A stretch of DNA of 64,000 bases. It comes from Frigoribacterium sp. CFBP 13712. Its GTDB lineage: Bacteria; Actinomycetota; Actinomycetes; Actinomycetales; Microbacteriaceae. The translations under genes and the position numbers were made by a program. Shown piece after piece: positions 20,837 through 28,729 of the stretch; positions within the stretch are counted from its first letter, which is position 1; every line of letters begins with the position of its first letter. Under the pieces are notes generated by a model. The model was not told the DNA's origin and did not search any database. It was given only the letters and a program-made list of their open reading frames with translations. The stretch is from contig NZ_JACYVH010000010.1 of assembly GCF_014842255.1 (NCBI RefSeq), positions 11,499 to 75,498 on the forward strand, written 5' to 3'.

Positions 20837-22210
20837 CTATCGGGCGGATCTCAGCCCGATGCCGACGGCCTCGGGCGTCAGAGGGCGCCCGGTGACGCCG
20901 ACGGCCGCCAGCGCGGCGGCCACGACCCGCAGCACGCACCAGCCGAAGAGCACCACGATCAGCACGTTGCGGGCCGCGAGCACCACCACCGCGAACGGAT
21001 TCAGATCGAGGAGGGGCAGGTACAGGATCGGGAACACGAGCGTCGTCAGACCGGCCGACCAGCCGATGAGCAGGGCCGGCACCCGGAACTGCTCGGGCCG
21101 GAGCGCCAGCCCGACCGCGACGACGGGCGCGATCCACAGCACGTACTGCGGCGAGCCGACCTTGTTGAGGGCGACGAACGTGGTCGTCAGCGCGAGGGCG
21201 CCGAGCAGCACGACGCCGGTCTCGTCGACGGCCCGGGCACCGCGACGGGCACCGGGCAGACCCAGGGCGGCGACGGCGACGAGCACGGCCAGCGCGAACA
21301 GCACCCCGAACATCAGACCGGTGCTGCCGTTGATCAGCACCGAGGCGCCGGGCCCCATGACCTCGTTCGTCGCGAGCCCCACGTTCTCGTAGACGGAGGC
21401 GCCGGGCACCCCGAGCATCGCCATCCAGAGCCAGGGGGTCGCCATCGGCGCCTCGACCTGCAGGCCGCGGCTCGACTGCATCGTGACGAAGCTGTCGAGG
21501 TGCGAGGCGCCGCCGCCCACGACGACGAGCCCCACGATGGCCGCGCTCGTCGCGACGCCCGCCCCGACGATGGAGCCCCGACGGCGCGACACCGCGACGG
21601 CGGCGGCGACGACCGCGGCGGGCCAGACCTTGATCCAGGTCGCGAGGGCGAGCAGCGCGCCGGCGACCCTCGGCCGGGTGGCGAGCATCAGCAGCCCGGC
21701 CACGACGAGCGGGGCGCTGAACCCCTCGAGCCGCAGGAACGCCACGGGGCTCAGCAGGAACAGGATGAGCAGCCACCACCAGGCGGCCGTGGCGTCGACG
21801 GTGCGTCGCCCGCGGTCGGTGAGCAGCCAGAGCGCCCCGGCGTTGACGGCGGTCAGCAGCAGCAGCCAGACGAACTGGTAGAGCGACTCGCCCAGGATGT
21901 TCGACAGCACGATCGGCCCGAGCGCACCCGCGGGGTAGACCCAGTCGAAGTCGAGCACCGGCCAACGGCCGTCGGCGAGCGCGCCGCTCGCCCACGAACG
22001 GTAGAGCGGGAGGTCGCCGGTGACGTCGCCGGTGAGCATCATCGGCGTCAGGGCGAGCATCACGGTGAGGTGCAGGCTGACGAACGCCCACCAGATCGCG
22101 TGCGGGTGCCGGCGGATGACCGCCCAGCGCTCGGCGACGCGGTGCCCCGTGTCGTTCCAGGCACGGGCCCGGCGGAGGGCGGCGGCGGATCGACTGAGGC
22201 GAGGACTCAC
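20837..22210 (-). CDS. Polytopic membrane protein, GT-C glycosyltransferase-like
   Basis: Predicted ~457 aa with about eleven hydrophobic segments. After a cytosolic basic N terminus, the first extracellular loop has GDVTGDLPLYRSWASGALADGRWPVLDFDWVYPAG. This resembles the acidic-residue loop of GT-C enzymes of the GT87/DUF2029 type, which move mannose or arabinose from polyprenyl-phosphate carriers. The family match is by pattern only. The GTG at 22210 was chosen because the residues before it are implausible for a membrane protein, but no clear Shine-Dalgarno precedes it. It is not coupled to neighbours. Confidence 0.7.
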   Translation of the reverse strand: MSPRLSRSAAALRRARAWNDTGHRVAERWAVIRRHPHAIWWAFVSLHLTVMLALTPMMLTGDVTGDLPLYRSWASGALADGRWPVLDFDWVYPAGALGPIVLSNILGESLYQFVWLLLLTAVNAGALWLLTDRGRRTVDATAAWWWLLILFLLSPVAFLRLEGFSAPLVVAGLLMLATRPRVAGALLALATWIKVWPAAVVAAAVAVSRRRGSIVGAGVATSAAIVGLVVVGGGASHLDSFVTMQSSRGLQVEAPMATPWLWMAMLGVPGASVYENVGLATNEVMGPGASVLINGSTGLMFGVLFALAVLVAVAALGLPGARRGARAVDETGVVLLGALALTTTFVALNKVGSPQYVLWIAPVVAVGLALRPEQFRVPALLIGWSAGLTTLVFPILYLPLLDLNPFAVVVLAARNVLIVVLFGWCVLRVVAAALAAVGVTGRPLTPEAVGIGLRSAR

Positions 22211-22327
22211 GACGCGACCATAGGGGGCGTACCTATCACGGAGGTGAACATCGGGAGGCGCGTCGGTTCGTCCGCCGCCTCGGGCCACGGCCGTCTCGCG
22301 CCAGGGCCGTCTCGGGCCGGGGCCGTC

Positions 22328-23302
22328 TCAGGCCAGGGCGACCCACCAGATGAGCAGCATCGTCGTGACGAAGCCCGACAGGAAGTTCAGCGTCAGGAAC
22401 CGCTTCCAGCCGCGGTTGACGCCCTCCGCGTCGGCGTCGGCGACGTTCCACCACGGGGCGCAGCTGATCGCGTAGACCACGGGGATGATCGCCGCGATCG
22501 GGCCGGGGAACTCGGTGAGGGTCATCAGCACCCCGGCGAGGAGGTACGCCACGACCGAGAACCGGACGGTCGCCTTCGCCCCGATGACCGTGGCGATCGA
22601 CGCGATGCCGCCCTCGCGGTCGGCGAGGACGTCCTGGACGGCGCCGAACGCGTGACTGGCCATCCCCCAGAGGAAGAACGCGCCCAGCAGCGCGACGAGC
22701 TGCGGCGTGACGGTCGCGCCGGCGAGCGCGAGCCCGTAGACGGCGGGGCTGACGAAGTGCGTGCTCGACGTGATGGAGTCGACGAACGGGCGTTCCTTGA
22801 AGCGCAGCCCGGGCGCCGAGTAGGCGATGACGGCGAAGACGCTGATCGCCAGCACGAGCCAGCTCAGCGGGCTGCCGACGATCACCAGGAAGATCAGGAA
22901 CGGCACGTTGGTGACGACGGCGGCCCACAGCGTCGTGCGGTGCAGACCGCGGTCGAGCAATGCGCCCTCGACCCCGCCCTTGCGCGGGTTGCGGAGGTCG
23001 CTCTCGTAGTCGAAGACGTCGTTGATGCCGTACATCGCGAGGTTGTAGGGCACCAGGAAGTACACGATGCCGACGATCGCGATCAGCCAGGGGACGGCGC
23101 CGAAGTCGAAGAAGCCGGTCGCGTCCGACTGCAGGACGGTGGCGACGGTGCTCGAGCCGTCCGAGTCGAGCGGCACGTACGACCCGCCGTACGCGACGGT
23201 GCCGCTCGCCGACGTCAGGATGAACGCCGCCGCGAACGGGAACGCCGTGTTGATCCAGCTGAGGGGCCGTGACGACCAGAACAGGGCGGTCAGCGTCTTC
23301 AT
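22328..23302 (-). CDS. crtEb: Lycopene elongase, UbiA-type prenyltransferase
   Basis: An integral membrane prenyltransferase that adds C5 units from DMAPP to lycopene on the way to C50 carotenoids (flavuxanthin type). The first Asp-rich motif is NDVFDYESD and the second region is DVLADREGG, both typical of UbiA enzymes. About eight membrane segments follow one another. Length 324 aa is near the family norm of ~290-300. It is last in the operon crtE-B-I-Ye-Yf-Eb, and the start overlaps the crtYf stop (ATGA). The ~40 residues before the first motif are longer than usual. Confidence 0.93.
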   Translation of the reverse strand: MKTLTALFWSSRPLSWINTAFPFAAAFILTSASGTVAYGGSYVPLDSDGSSTVATVLQSDATGFFDFGAVPWLIAIVGIVYFLVPYNLAMYGINDVFDYESDLRNPRKGGVEGALLDRGLHRTTLWAAVVTNVPFLIFLVIVGSPLSWLVLAISVFAVIAYSAPGLRFKERPFVDSITSSTHFVSPAVYGLALAGATVTPQLVALLGAFFLWGMASHAFGAVQDVLADREGGIASIATVIGAKATVRFSVVAYLLAGVLMTLTEFPGPIAAIIPVVYAISCAPWWNVADADAEGVNRGWKRFLTLNFLSGFVTTMLLIWWVALA

Positions 23303-23655
23303 GAGCGCGCCTCCTTCGGGGCCCGGCGTCCGCCGAGCAGGGTCCACACCGACGGCAGCAGCACGAGCGCGGCCACCGAGTAGGCGAAGTCCTCGAGGGG
23401 GGCGATGCCGATCTTCACGCCGCTGATGCGGTCGGGCGCGTAGTCGACCAGACCGACCCCGATCATGATGTTGTCGAAGACGGCGGTCATCAGCAGCAGC
23501 ACGACCGTCGAGAGGCCGGCCGCGCGCACGCGGGCGACACGGGCGGCCGAGGAGGCGCGCTCGGCCCGACCGCGCCACCAGGCAGCCAGCACGGCGGCCC
23601 CCGCCACCACGGCCACGAGCGCGAGGAACACGGCGTTGATCGCCCAGTACGTCAT
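23299..23655 (-). CDS. crtYf: C50 carotenoid epsilon-cyclase subunit (CrtYf)
   Basis: A 118-aa membrane protein of the heterodimeric lycopene cyclase family, with three membrane segments. Signature-like stretches are FDNIMIGVGLVDYAPDRISGVKIGIAPLEDFAY. With CrtYe it cyclises the C50 precursor, producing decaprenoxanthin-type end groups if epsilon-specific. Start and stop overlap both neighbours by four bases. A sense R1 motif encodes ERASSAA in the loop between helices one and two. Whether the ring is epsilon, beta or gamma cannot be read from the sequence. Confidence 0.88.
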   Translation of the reverse strand: MTYWAINAVFLALVAVVAGAAVLAAWWRGRAERASSAARVARVRAAGLSTVVLLLMTAVFDNIMIGVGLVDYAPDRISGVKIGIAPLEDFAYSVAALVLLPSVWTLLGGRRAPKEARS

Positions 23656-23993
23656 GAGGCGCCGCCCTCTCGACGGGAGGCGCGACGATCGACGATCAGC
23701 CGTGTGCCGGCGAGGAGGTTCATCGTCAGGTAGCAGAGCAGCGTCAGGAAGAAGACCTCTTCGAGCGGCAGCTCGGGGGCGATCTGGATGCCGGTCATGA
23801 ACGACGTCTCGCCTCGGAAGAACACCCCGGTGTCGATGCCGACGATGTCCCAGATCAGGAAGAACACGACGCCGACCAGCAGCGTCACGAACGCCCGCGG
23901 GGCGTCACGCCAGAAGAACAGCGTGAACCGGCGGTCGAGCATCGCCATGCCGAAGATCGAGATGCAGAGGGCGACGAGGTAGAGCAGGCCCAT
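23652..23993 (-). CDS. crtYe: C50 carotenoid epsilon-cyclase subunit (CrtYe)
   Basis: A 113-aa partner of CrtYf. The start is MGLLYLVALCISIFGMAMLD. Three membrane segments and the family-typical IWDIVGIDTGVFFRGETSFMTGIQIAPELPLEEVFFLTL are visible. The Asp/Glu residues of the last motif (PxE(E/D)) are conserved in lycopene cyclases. Its ATG overlaps the crtI stop by one base (TGATG), so translation is coupled. The longer frame upstream is inside crtI and was rejected. Confidence 0.88.
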   Translation of the reverse strand: MGLLYLVALCISIFGMAMLDRRFTLFFWRDAPRAFVTLLVGVVFFLIWDIVGIDTGVFFRGETSFMTGIQIAPELPLEEVFFLTLLCYLTMNLLAGTRLIVDRRASRREGGAS

Positions 23994-25693
23994 CAGGCGG
24001 CGGACTCGGACCGGGGAGGCGCGCTCGAGGTCGACTCGCCCGGCTCGGGCAGCGGCTCGGTGCTGCGGTCGCCACGCAGGTTCTTCAGCAGGATCTCGGC
24101 GCTGATCAGGCACATCGGCAGACCGATGCCGGGTCGCACCGAGCCGCCGACGTAGAAGAGGTTCTCGACGTGCTCGGACGTGTTGCCGGCGCGGAACATC
24201 GCGCTCTGGTCGAGGGTGTGGGCCGGGCCGAGCATGCTGCCGCTCCAGGCGTTGACGTCGTCGACGAAGTCGCGGGGGCCGCGGGTGCGCCGCAGGACGA
24301 CGCGGTCGGCGAGGTCGGAGACGCCCGTCCAGCTCGCGATCTGCTCGATCACGAGGTCGGCGAGCCGCTCGATCAGCGTGTCGCCGTCTCCGTCGACGTC
24401 GCCGCGACCGAGCGCCGGGTCGGCGGGCAGCGGGACGAGCACGAAGAGATTCGTGTGACCCTCGGGCGCGGTCGACGGGTCGACGGTGCTCGGCTTGCAG
24501 ACGTAGAGCGAGGGCGGGTCGGGGATGCGCTTGTCGGCCCCGAAGATGCGGTCGAAGTTCTCGTGCCAGTCGTTCGCGAACAGCAGCGTGTGGTGCTCGA
24601 GCTCGGGGATCTCGCCCTCGACGCCGAGGTACATCAGCAGGGCGCTCGGCCCCGGGTCGCGCTTCGTCCAGTAGTCGTCGTCGAAGGTGCGGAGCGACGG
24701 GGGCAGCATCGTGGTCTCGATGTGGTGCAGATCGGCGGCCCCGACCACCACGTCGGCCTCGAGGCGCTGCGCCTCGCCGTCGGCGTCGACGTACTCGACC
24801 CCGGTGGCGACGCCCCGCGAGCGCACCCGGCCGGCACGACCCTCGCCGACGACGGGCTCGGCGGTCGTCACGCGCGTGACCGACGCCTCGGTCTCGATGC
24901 GCACCCCCGCCTCGCGGGCCACGCGCTCGATCGCGTCGATGACGGTGATCAGGCCGCCGCGCGGGTAGAGCACGCCGTCGTCGAGGTCGAGCGTGCTCAT
25001 CAGGTGGTACATGCTCGGCGTCTTGAACGGCGAGGATCCGAGGAACACCGCGGGGTAGCCGAGGATCTGCCGCAGTCGCGGCTCCTTCACCGTGCGCGAC
25101 GCGAACGTGTCGAGGTCTTGGAGCAGGAGGCGCGCGAGCTTCGGCAGACGGACGACGACGTCTCCGCGCAGCAGGGGCCCGACGCTCTCGAAGCTCGTGT
25201 AGAGGAACCTCTGCTTGGCCATCTCGTACGTGTCGCGGGCCGACCGCAGGTAGCTGCGCATGCGGTCGCCGCTGCCGGGCTCGATCGACTCGAACAGCGC
25301 GACGTTCTCTTCGAGACCGCGGGGGACGTCGATGGGCGCGTCGGACCCGCCGTCGGCCGACGGCTCGAAGTAGACGCGGTAGCCGGGGTCGAGCTCGACG
25401 AGGTCGAGCTGCTCGGCCGACGACGTGCCCATCAGCCGGAAGAAGTGGTCGAACACCTCGGGCATCAGATACCAGCTGGGGCCGAGGTCGAAGCGGAACC
25501 CGTCGTGGCTCCAGGAGCCGGCGCGACCGCCGACGGCGTCGTTCTTCTCGAGCAGCACGACGTCGTGGCCCTCGCGGGCGAGCAGCGCCGCCGAGGCCAG
25601 ACCGCTGATGCCGCCGCCGATCACGACGGCGCGCGAGCCGTGCCGCTCGACGGTGGTGTCTCCGGTGGCGCGGTCGAGCCAGGGTGTGCTCAC
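23993..25693 (-). CDS. crtI: Phytoene desaturase
   Basis: A FAD-dependent, membrane-associated desaturase turning phytoene into lycopene. The N-terminal dinucleotide-binding motif is VVIGGGISGLASAALLAREGHDVVLLEK, with the following GGRAGSW and FDLGPSWYLMP. The C-terminal motif is NLFYVGGSVRPGIGLPMCLISAEILLKNL. Length 566 aa is somewhat above the usual ~500-540, with an acidic Ser/Pro tail. GTG start overlapping the crtB stop. It is third in the carotenoid operon. Confidence 0.95.
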   Translation of the reverse strand: MSTPWLDRATGDTTVERHGSRAVVIGGGISGLASAALLAREGHDVVLLEKNDAVGGRAGSWSHDGFRFDLGPSWYLMPEVFDHFFRLMGTSSAEQLDLVELDPGYRVYFEPSADGGSDAPIDVPRGLEENVALFESIEPGSGDRMRSYLRSARDTYEMAKQRFLYTSFESVGPLLRGDVVVRLPKLARLLLQDLDTFASRTVKEPRLRQILGYPAVFLGSSPFKTPSMYHLMSTLDLDDGVLYPRGGLITVIDAIERVAREAGVRIETEASVTRVTTAEPVVGEGRAGRVRSRGVATGVEYVDADGEAQRLEADVVVGAADLHHIETTMLPPSLRTFDDDYWTKRDPGPSALLMYLGVEGEIPELEHHTLLFANDWHENFDRIFGADKRIPDPPSLYVCKPSTVDPSTAPEGHTNLFVLVPLPADPALGRGDVDGDGDTLIERLADLVIEQIASWTGVSDLADRVVLRRTRGPRDFVDDVNAWSGSMLGPAHTLDQSAMFRAGNTSEHVENLFYVGGSVRPGIGLPMCLISAEILLKNLRGDRSTEPLPEPGESTSSAPPRSESAA

Positions 25694-26583
25694 GAGGTCC
25701 TCTCGGCGGGGCGGTCGGGGATGCGGGTGGTGCGGCCGGCGGCGGACGCGAGGGCGATGCGGACCTTCACCGGGTCGGGCACGCGGACACGGGCGCGGAT
25801 GAGCGAGGAGGCGGGGGTCGCCTCGAGACGGCGGTTCAACTCGGCGAACAGGCCGTGCGCCAGGGCGACCGCGCGTCGCGACGTCGCGGGCAGCACGGGG
25901 ATGATGTCGCCGGCGACCCGGAGGTCGTCGTCGATGTCGGCCACGAGGCGGGCCTTGGTGGCCTCGTCGAACGAGCCGACGTCGACCCCGGGGAAGTAGC
26001 TGCGGCCGAGCTGCTCGAAGTCGGCCGCGAGGTCGCGCAGGAAGTTCACCTTCTGGAAGGCCGCGCCGAGGCGCCGGGCGCCCTCGTCAAGCTCGGCGAC
26101 GGTCGACGACGGGAACGCGTGCCCGAGGAGGAACGCGCGGAGGCACATCAGACCGACGACCTCGGCCGAGCCGTGGACGTAGCGGTCGAACGACTCGGCG
26201 TCGTGCTCGCGGGCGCTGAGGTCGGCGCGCATCGAGGCGAAGAAGGGGCGGGTCAGCTCGCTGCCGAAGCCGGCGGTGCGCGCGGTTCGGGCGAAGGCGT
26301 GCACGACGAGGTTCGCGCTGAAGCCCGTCTCGATGGCCCGCTCGGTCTCGGCCTCGAACTCGTCGAGGCACCGCGCGGACGACTCGGGGTCGAGCCCCGC
26401 CTCGGCGGCCGGCCCGTCGACGATCTCGTCGGCGACCCGCACCAGCGCGTAGACGTTCTCGACATGCTGACGGACGTCGGCGCCGAGGAGGCGCGAGGCC
26501 AACCCGAACGACGTCGAGTACCGACGGATCACCCCCGACGCCGTCTGGTCGGCGACGGTGTCGTACAGCGCGAGGCCGGTCAT
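25690..26583 (-). CDS. crtB: Phytoene synthase
   Basis: Joins two geranylgeranyl diphosphates head-to-head to phytoene. The Asp-rich motifs are ALVRVADEIVDG (DEIVD) and the second region FLRDLAADFEQLGRSYFP (RDLAAD). A 297-aa trans-isoprenyl synthase fold is typical. The ATG at 26583 overlaps the crtE stop (ATGA). An R1 copy is read in frame as LASRLLGAD near the N terminus, a position conserved in the family, so the motif is tolerated inside functional sequence. Confidence 0.95.
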   Translation of the reverse strand: MTGLALYDTVADQTASGVIRRYSTSFGLASRLLGADVRQHVENVYALVRVADEIVDGPAAEAGLDPESSARCLDEFEAETERAIETGFSANLVVHAFARTARTAGFGSELTRPFFASMRADLSAREHDAESFDRYVHGSAEVVGLMCLRAFLLGHAFPSSTVAELDEGARRLGAAFQKVNFLRDLAADFEQLGRSYFPGVDVGSFDEATKARLVADIDDDLRVAGDIIPVLPATSRRAVALAHGLFAELNRRLEATPASSLIRARVRVPDPVKVRIALASAAGRTTRIPDRPAERTS

Positions 26584-27650
26584 CGGACCCTCTCGAGGAC
26601 GGTCGAGACGAGCGGGCTGAGGGCGTCTCGGAGGGCGTCGCCGATCGCGGGGCCCTCGAGCACGGCCAGGGCCCGTGCCGCGTGCTGCTCGACGAGCGTC
26701 TCGGCGAACGACCGGGCACCGCACGCCTCGAGCCTGCTGCGCACGTGCGCGGCCTCGTCCGGGGTCAGATCGGCCTTGCCGACGAAGGGCTGGATCGCGA
26801 ACCACTGGTCGGTCGTCGCGGCGTGCGCGATCAGCACGGTGCGCTTGCCCTCGCGGAGGTCGCCGAGCGTCGTCTTGCCCGTGCTCTCTTCGGTGCCGAA
26901 GACGCCGAGCAGGTCGTCGACCAGCTGATAGGCGACCCCGACCTCGCGGCCGAACTCGCCGACCGCGTCGACGACGTCGTCGCCGGCCCCGGCCAGGACG
27001 GCGCCGGCCTGCAGCGGGGCCTCGAACGAGTAGACCGCGGTCTTCGCGCGCTCCATGTTCAGGATCTCGTCGACCGTCGGCACGTCGTCCGACAGCGAGA
27101 GCTCGACGTCGACCATCTCGCCGCCGGCGCTGACGAAGATGGCCTCGTCGAGGATGTCGAGGAGGCGCGCCTGGACCCCGCTCTCGCACCGCACCTGCAT
27201 GAGGAGGCGGCTCGCACCGGTCAGCGCGAGGTCGCCTGCGATGACGGCGGCCGACATGCCCCGGTGCTCGGCTGCGGGCGTCGAGAGACCGGCGGTCGTC
27301 GCGGTGTCGCGGTAGCTGCCCGAGACGTTCGGGATGCCGCGCCGTGAGAAGTCGCGGTCGATGACGTCGTCGTGCACGATGAGGGCGGTGTGCAGCAGCT
27401 CGAAGGCCGCCCCGACACCCGCCACGGCGTCTTCGTCGCCACCGCCCAGGGCGTCGTACGCCGTGAAGACCATGCGCGGGCGGAACCGCTTGCCGCCGGC
27501 GCTGTTGCGCTCGAGCACGGACCAGAGGTCGACGTAGCGCGAGCCGACCGACTCGGCCCGGCGTTTGGCCAGGCTGAAGAAGCCGTCGAGGACGGCGTCG
27601 ACACGCTCATGCCGCTCCCGCGTCCGTTCGCGAAGAAGTTCACCGTCCAC
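26580..27650 (-). CDS. crtE: Geranylgeranyl diphosphate synthase
   Basis: A trans-isoprenyl diphosphate synthase supplying GGPP from FPP/DMAPP and IPP. The first Asp-rich motif is LIVHDDVIDRD and the second is YQLVDDLLGVFGTEESTGKT, with GGKRFRPRM upstream. Start GTG at 27650 (356 aa) was preferred because a -10-like TAGTCT sits seven bases before it. An alternative ATG at 27671 would overlap the start codon of the divergent idi. First gene of the carotenoid operon. Confidence 0.92.
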   Translation of the reverse strand: MDGELLRERTRERHERVDAVLDGFFSLAKRRAESVGSRYVDLWSVLERNSAGGKRFRPRMVFTAYDALGGGDEDAVAGVGAAFELLHTALIVHDDVIDRDFSRRGIPNVSGSYRDTATTAGLSTPAAEHRGMSAAVIAGDLALTGASRLLMQVRCESGVQARLLDILDEAIFVSAGGEMVDVELSLSDDVPTVDEILNMERAKTAVYSFEAPLQAGAVLAGAGDDVVDAVGEFGREVGVAYQLVDDLLGVFGTEESTGKTTLGDLREGKRTVLIAHAATTDQWFAIQPFVGKADLTPDEAAHVRSRLEACGARSFAETLVEQHAARALAVLEGPAIGDALRDALSPLVSTVLERVR

Positions 27651-27669
27651 GCCAGGCAGACTACCTCTC
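27651..27669. promoter_or_regulatory. Very short divergent crtE/idi intergenic region
   Basis: Only 19 bases separate the two chosen start codons. On the minus strand TAGTCT (27658-27663) is seven bases from the crtE GTG, consistent with a leaderless crtE mRNA. No Shine-Dalgarno sequence is clear for idi. The -35 elements of each promoter must lie in the coding sequence of the other gene. Confidence 0.45.
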
Positions 27670-28245
27670 ATGACATCCGAGAAACCCTCCTCAGCGGTCG
27701 AGCCCCACGAGATCGCTCCGGGGCCGCAGGCCGAGCTGGTCGTGCTGCTCGACGAGTCGGGCGAACCGGTCGGGACGACCGAGAAGGCGACCGTCCACAC
27801 CGCCACCACGCCCCTGCACCTCGCCTTCAGCTGCCACGTCGTCGACGACCTCGGTCGTGTGCTCGTGACCCGGCGCGCCCTGTCGAAGAAGACCTGGCCC
27901 GGTGTCTGGACGAACTCGTACTGCGGCCACCCGGCCCCCGGCGAGACGCCGGCCGACGCCGTCCGCCGCCGCGCCTCGCAGGAGCTGGGCATCGAGGTCA
28001 GCGACGTCGAGGTCATCCTCCCCGACTTCCGCTACATCGCCACCGACGCCTCGGGCGTCGTCGAGAACGAGATCTGCCCCGTGTTCACCGCCCGGGTGAT
28101 CGGCACGCCCGACCCGTCGCCCGACGAGGTCGCCGAGTGGGCCTGGGTCGATCCGGCCGAGCTCCGCCGCGCCGTGGCCGCCGCGCCCTTCGCCTTCAGC
28201 CCGTGGCTCGGGTGGCAGCTGGAGGCGTGGCCCGCGACCGCGTGA
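27670..28245 (+). CDS. idi: Isopentenyl-diphosphate delta-isomerase (type I)
   Basis: A Nudix-fold enzyme interconverting IPP and DMAPP, the C5 donors for CrtE and CrtEb. Conserved type I features are HTATTPLHLAFSCHVVDD, the catalytic Cys in TNSYCGHPAPGE, the metal-binding residues in RRRASQELGIEV and a second Glu pair near ENEICPVF. 191 aa is the family size. It is divergent from the carotenoid operon with almost no intergenic space, so the two are likely co-regulated. A GTG-free ATG start at 27670 is the only one ahead of the conserved domain that fits. Confidence 0.95.
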   Translation: MTSEKPSSAVEPHEIAPGPQAELVVLLDESGEPVGTTEKATVHTATTPLHLAFSCHVVDDLGRVLVTRRALSKKTWPGVWTNSYCGHPAPGETPADAVRRRASQELGIEVSDVEVILPDFRYIATDASGVVENEICPVFTARVIGTPDPSPDEVAEWAWVDPAELRRAVAAAPFAFSPWLGWQLEAWPATA

Positions 28246-28253
28246 CGCCCGCC

Positions 28254-28299
28254 GGGTCGGCGACCCGCGCCTCCTCGGGTCGGCGACCCGCGCCTCCTC
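28254..28299. repeat. Perfect 2 x 23-bp tandem repeat containing R1
   Basis: Two identical back-to-back 23-base units (28254-28276 and 28277-28299), each GGGTCGGCGACC followed by CGCGCCTCCTC. They lie just after the idi stop codon. Confidence 0.85.
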
Positions 28300-28343
28300 G
28301 GCTGGTCCGCTCCTAGCAGCGTCGCCGCGCCCTGGCAACCCCC

Positions 28344-28372
28344 TTCACCGCGTTCGGCGCCGTCTCTAGGTT
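28344..28372 (+). promoter_or_regulatory. Candidate sigma-70-type promoter
   Basis: TTCACC (28344-28349), a 17-base spacer and TAGGTT (28367-28372). The expected transcript starts near 28379 and would run into the small ORF at 28425. Confidence 0.6.
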
Positions 28373-28424
28373 GAGAGCGTCCCCGCGCGACCGCCGGGGC
28401 TCTTCGACGGAGGGCGGACCGATC

Positions 28425-28625
28425 GTGACGAGCACCTATCGGAGCGACCCGGCCACCGAACCCGTCCGGATCGTCGGCTACTCGAAGCCCCGCACCCGCA
28501 CATCCGACGATGTGACCGACCACCGTCGGCAGAACGTCGCGGCCGGCCGCCCCCGACCGGACGCCGACTCCCGCGTGCGGTACGTGGACTTCCTCGTCAC
28601 GCGACGCGACGACCGGACGGGCTGA
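28425..28625 (+). CDS. Small protein of unknown function (66 aa)
   Basis: GTG start with GGAGGG about eleven bases upstream. The product is basic and polar (TSTYRSDPATEPVRIVGYSK, later RVRYVDFLVTRRDDRTG) with no membrane segment or Cys. The support is context: a good -35/-10 pair upstream and a strong stem-loop nine bases after the stop. No family was recognised. It could also be the 3' part of a small regulatory RNA. Confidence 0.5.
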   Translation: MTSTYRSDPATEPVRIVGYSKPRTRTSDDVTDHRRQNVAAGRPRPDADSRVRYVDFLVTRRDDRTG

Positions 28626-28633
28626 GACGACGG

Positions 28634-28671
28634 ACCGCCCCGCCGCTCGACGGATCGAGGGGCGGGGCGGT
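28634..28671. terminator. Stem-loop terminator between small ORF and desaturase
   Basis: Eleven-base perfect arms ACCGCCCCGCC and GGCGGGGCGGT enclose a 16-base loop. It lies between convergent genes and so can serve both. No T-tract. Confidence 0.65.
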
Positions 28672-28729
28672 CTGCGGTCGACCTGCTCGCGACCGGCGCG
28701 CTGGGTGACCGGTGCGGCGAGCGACCGAC

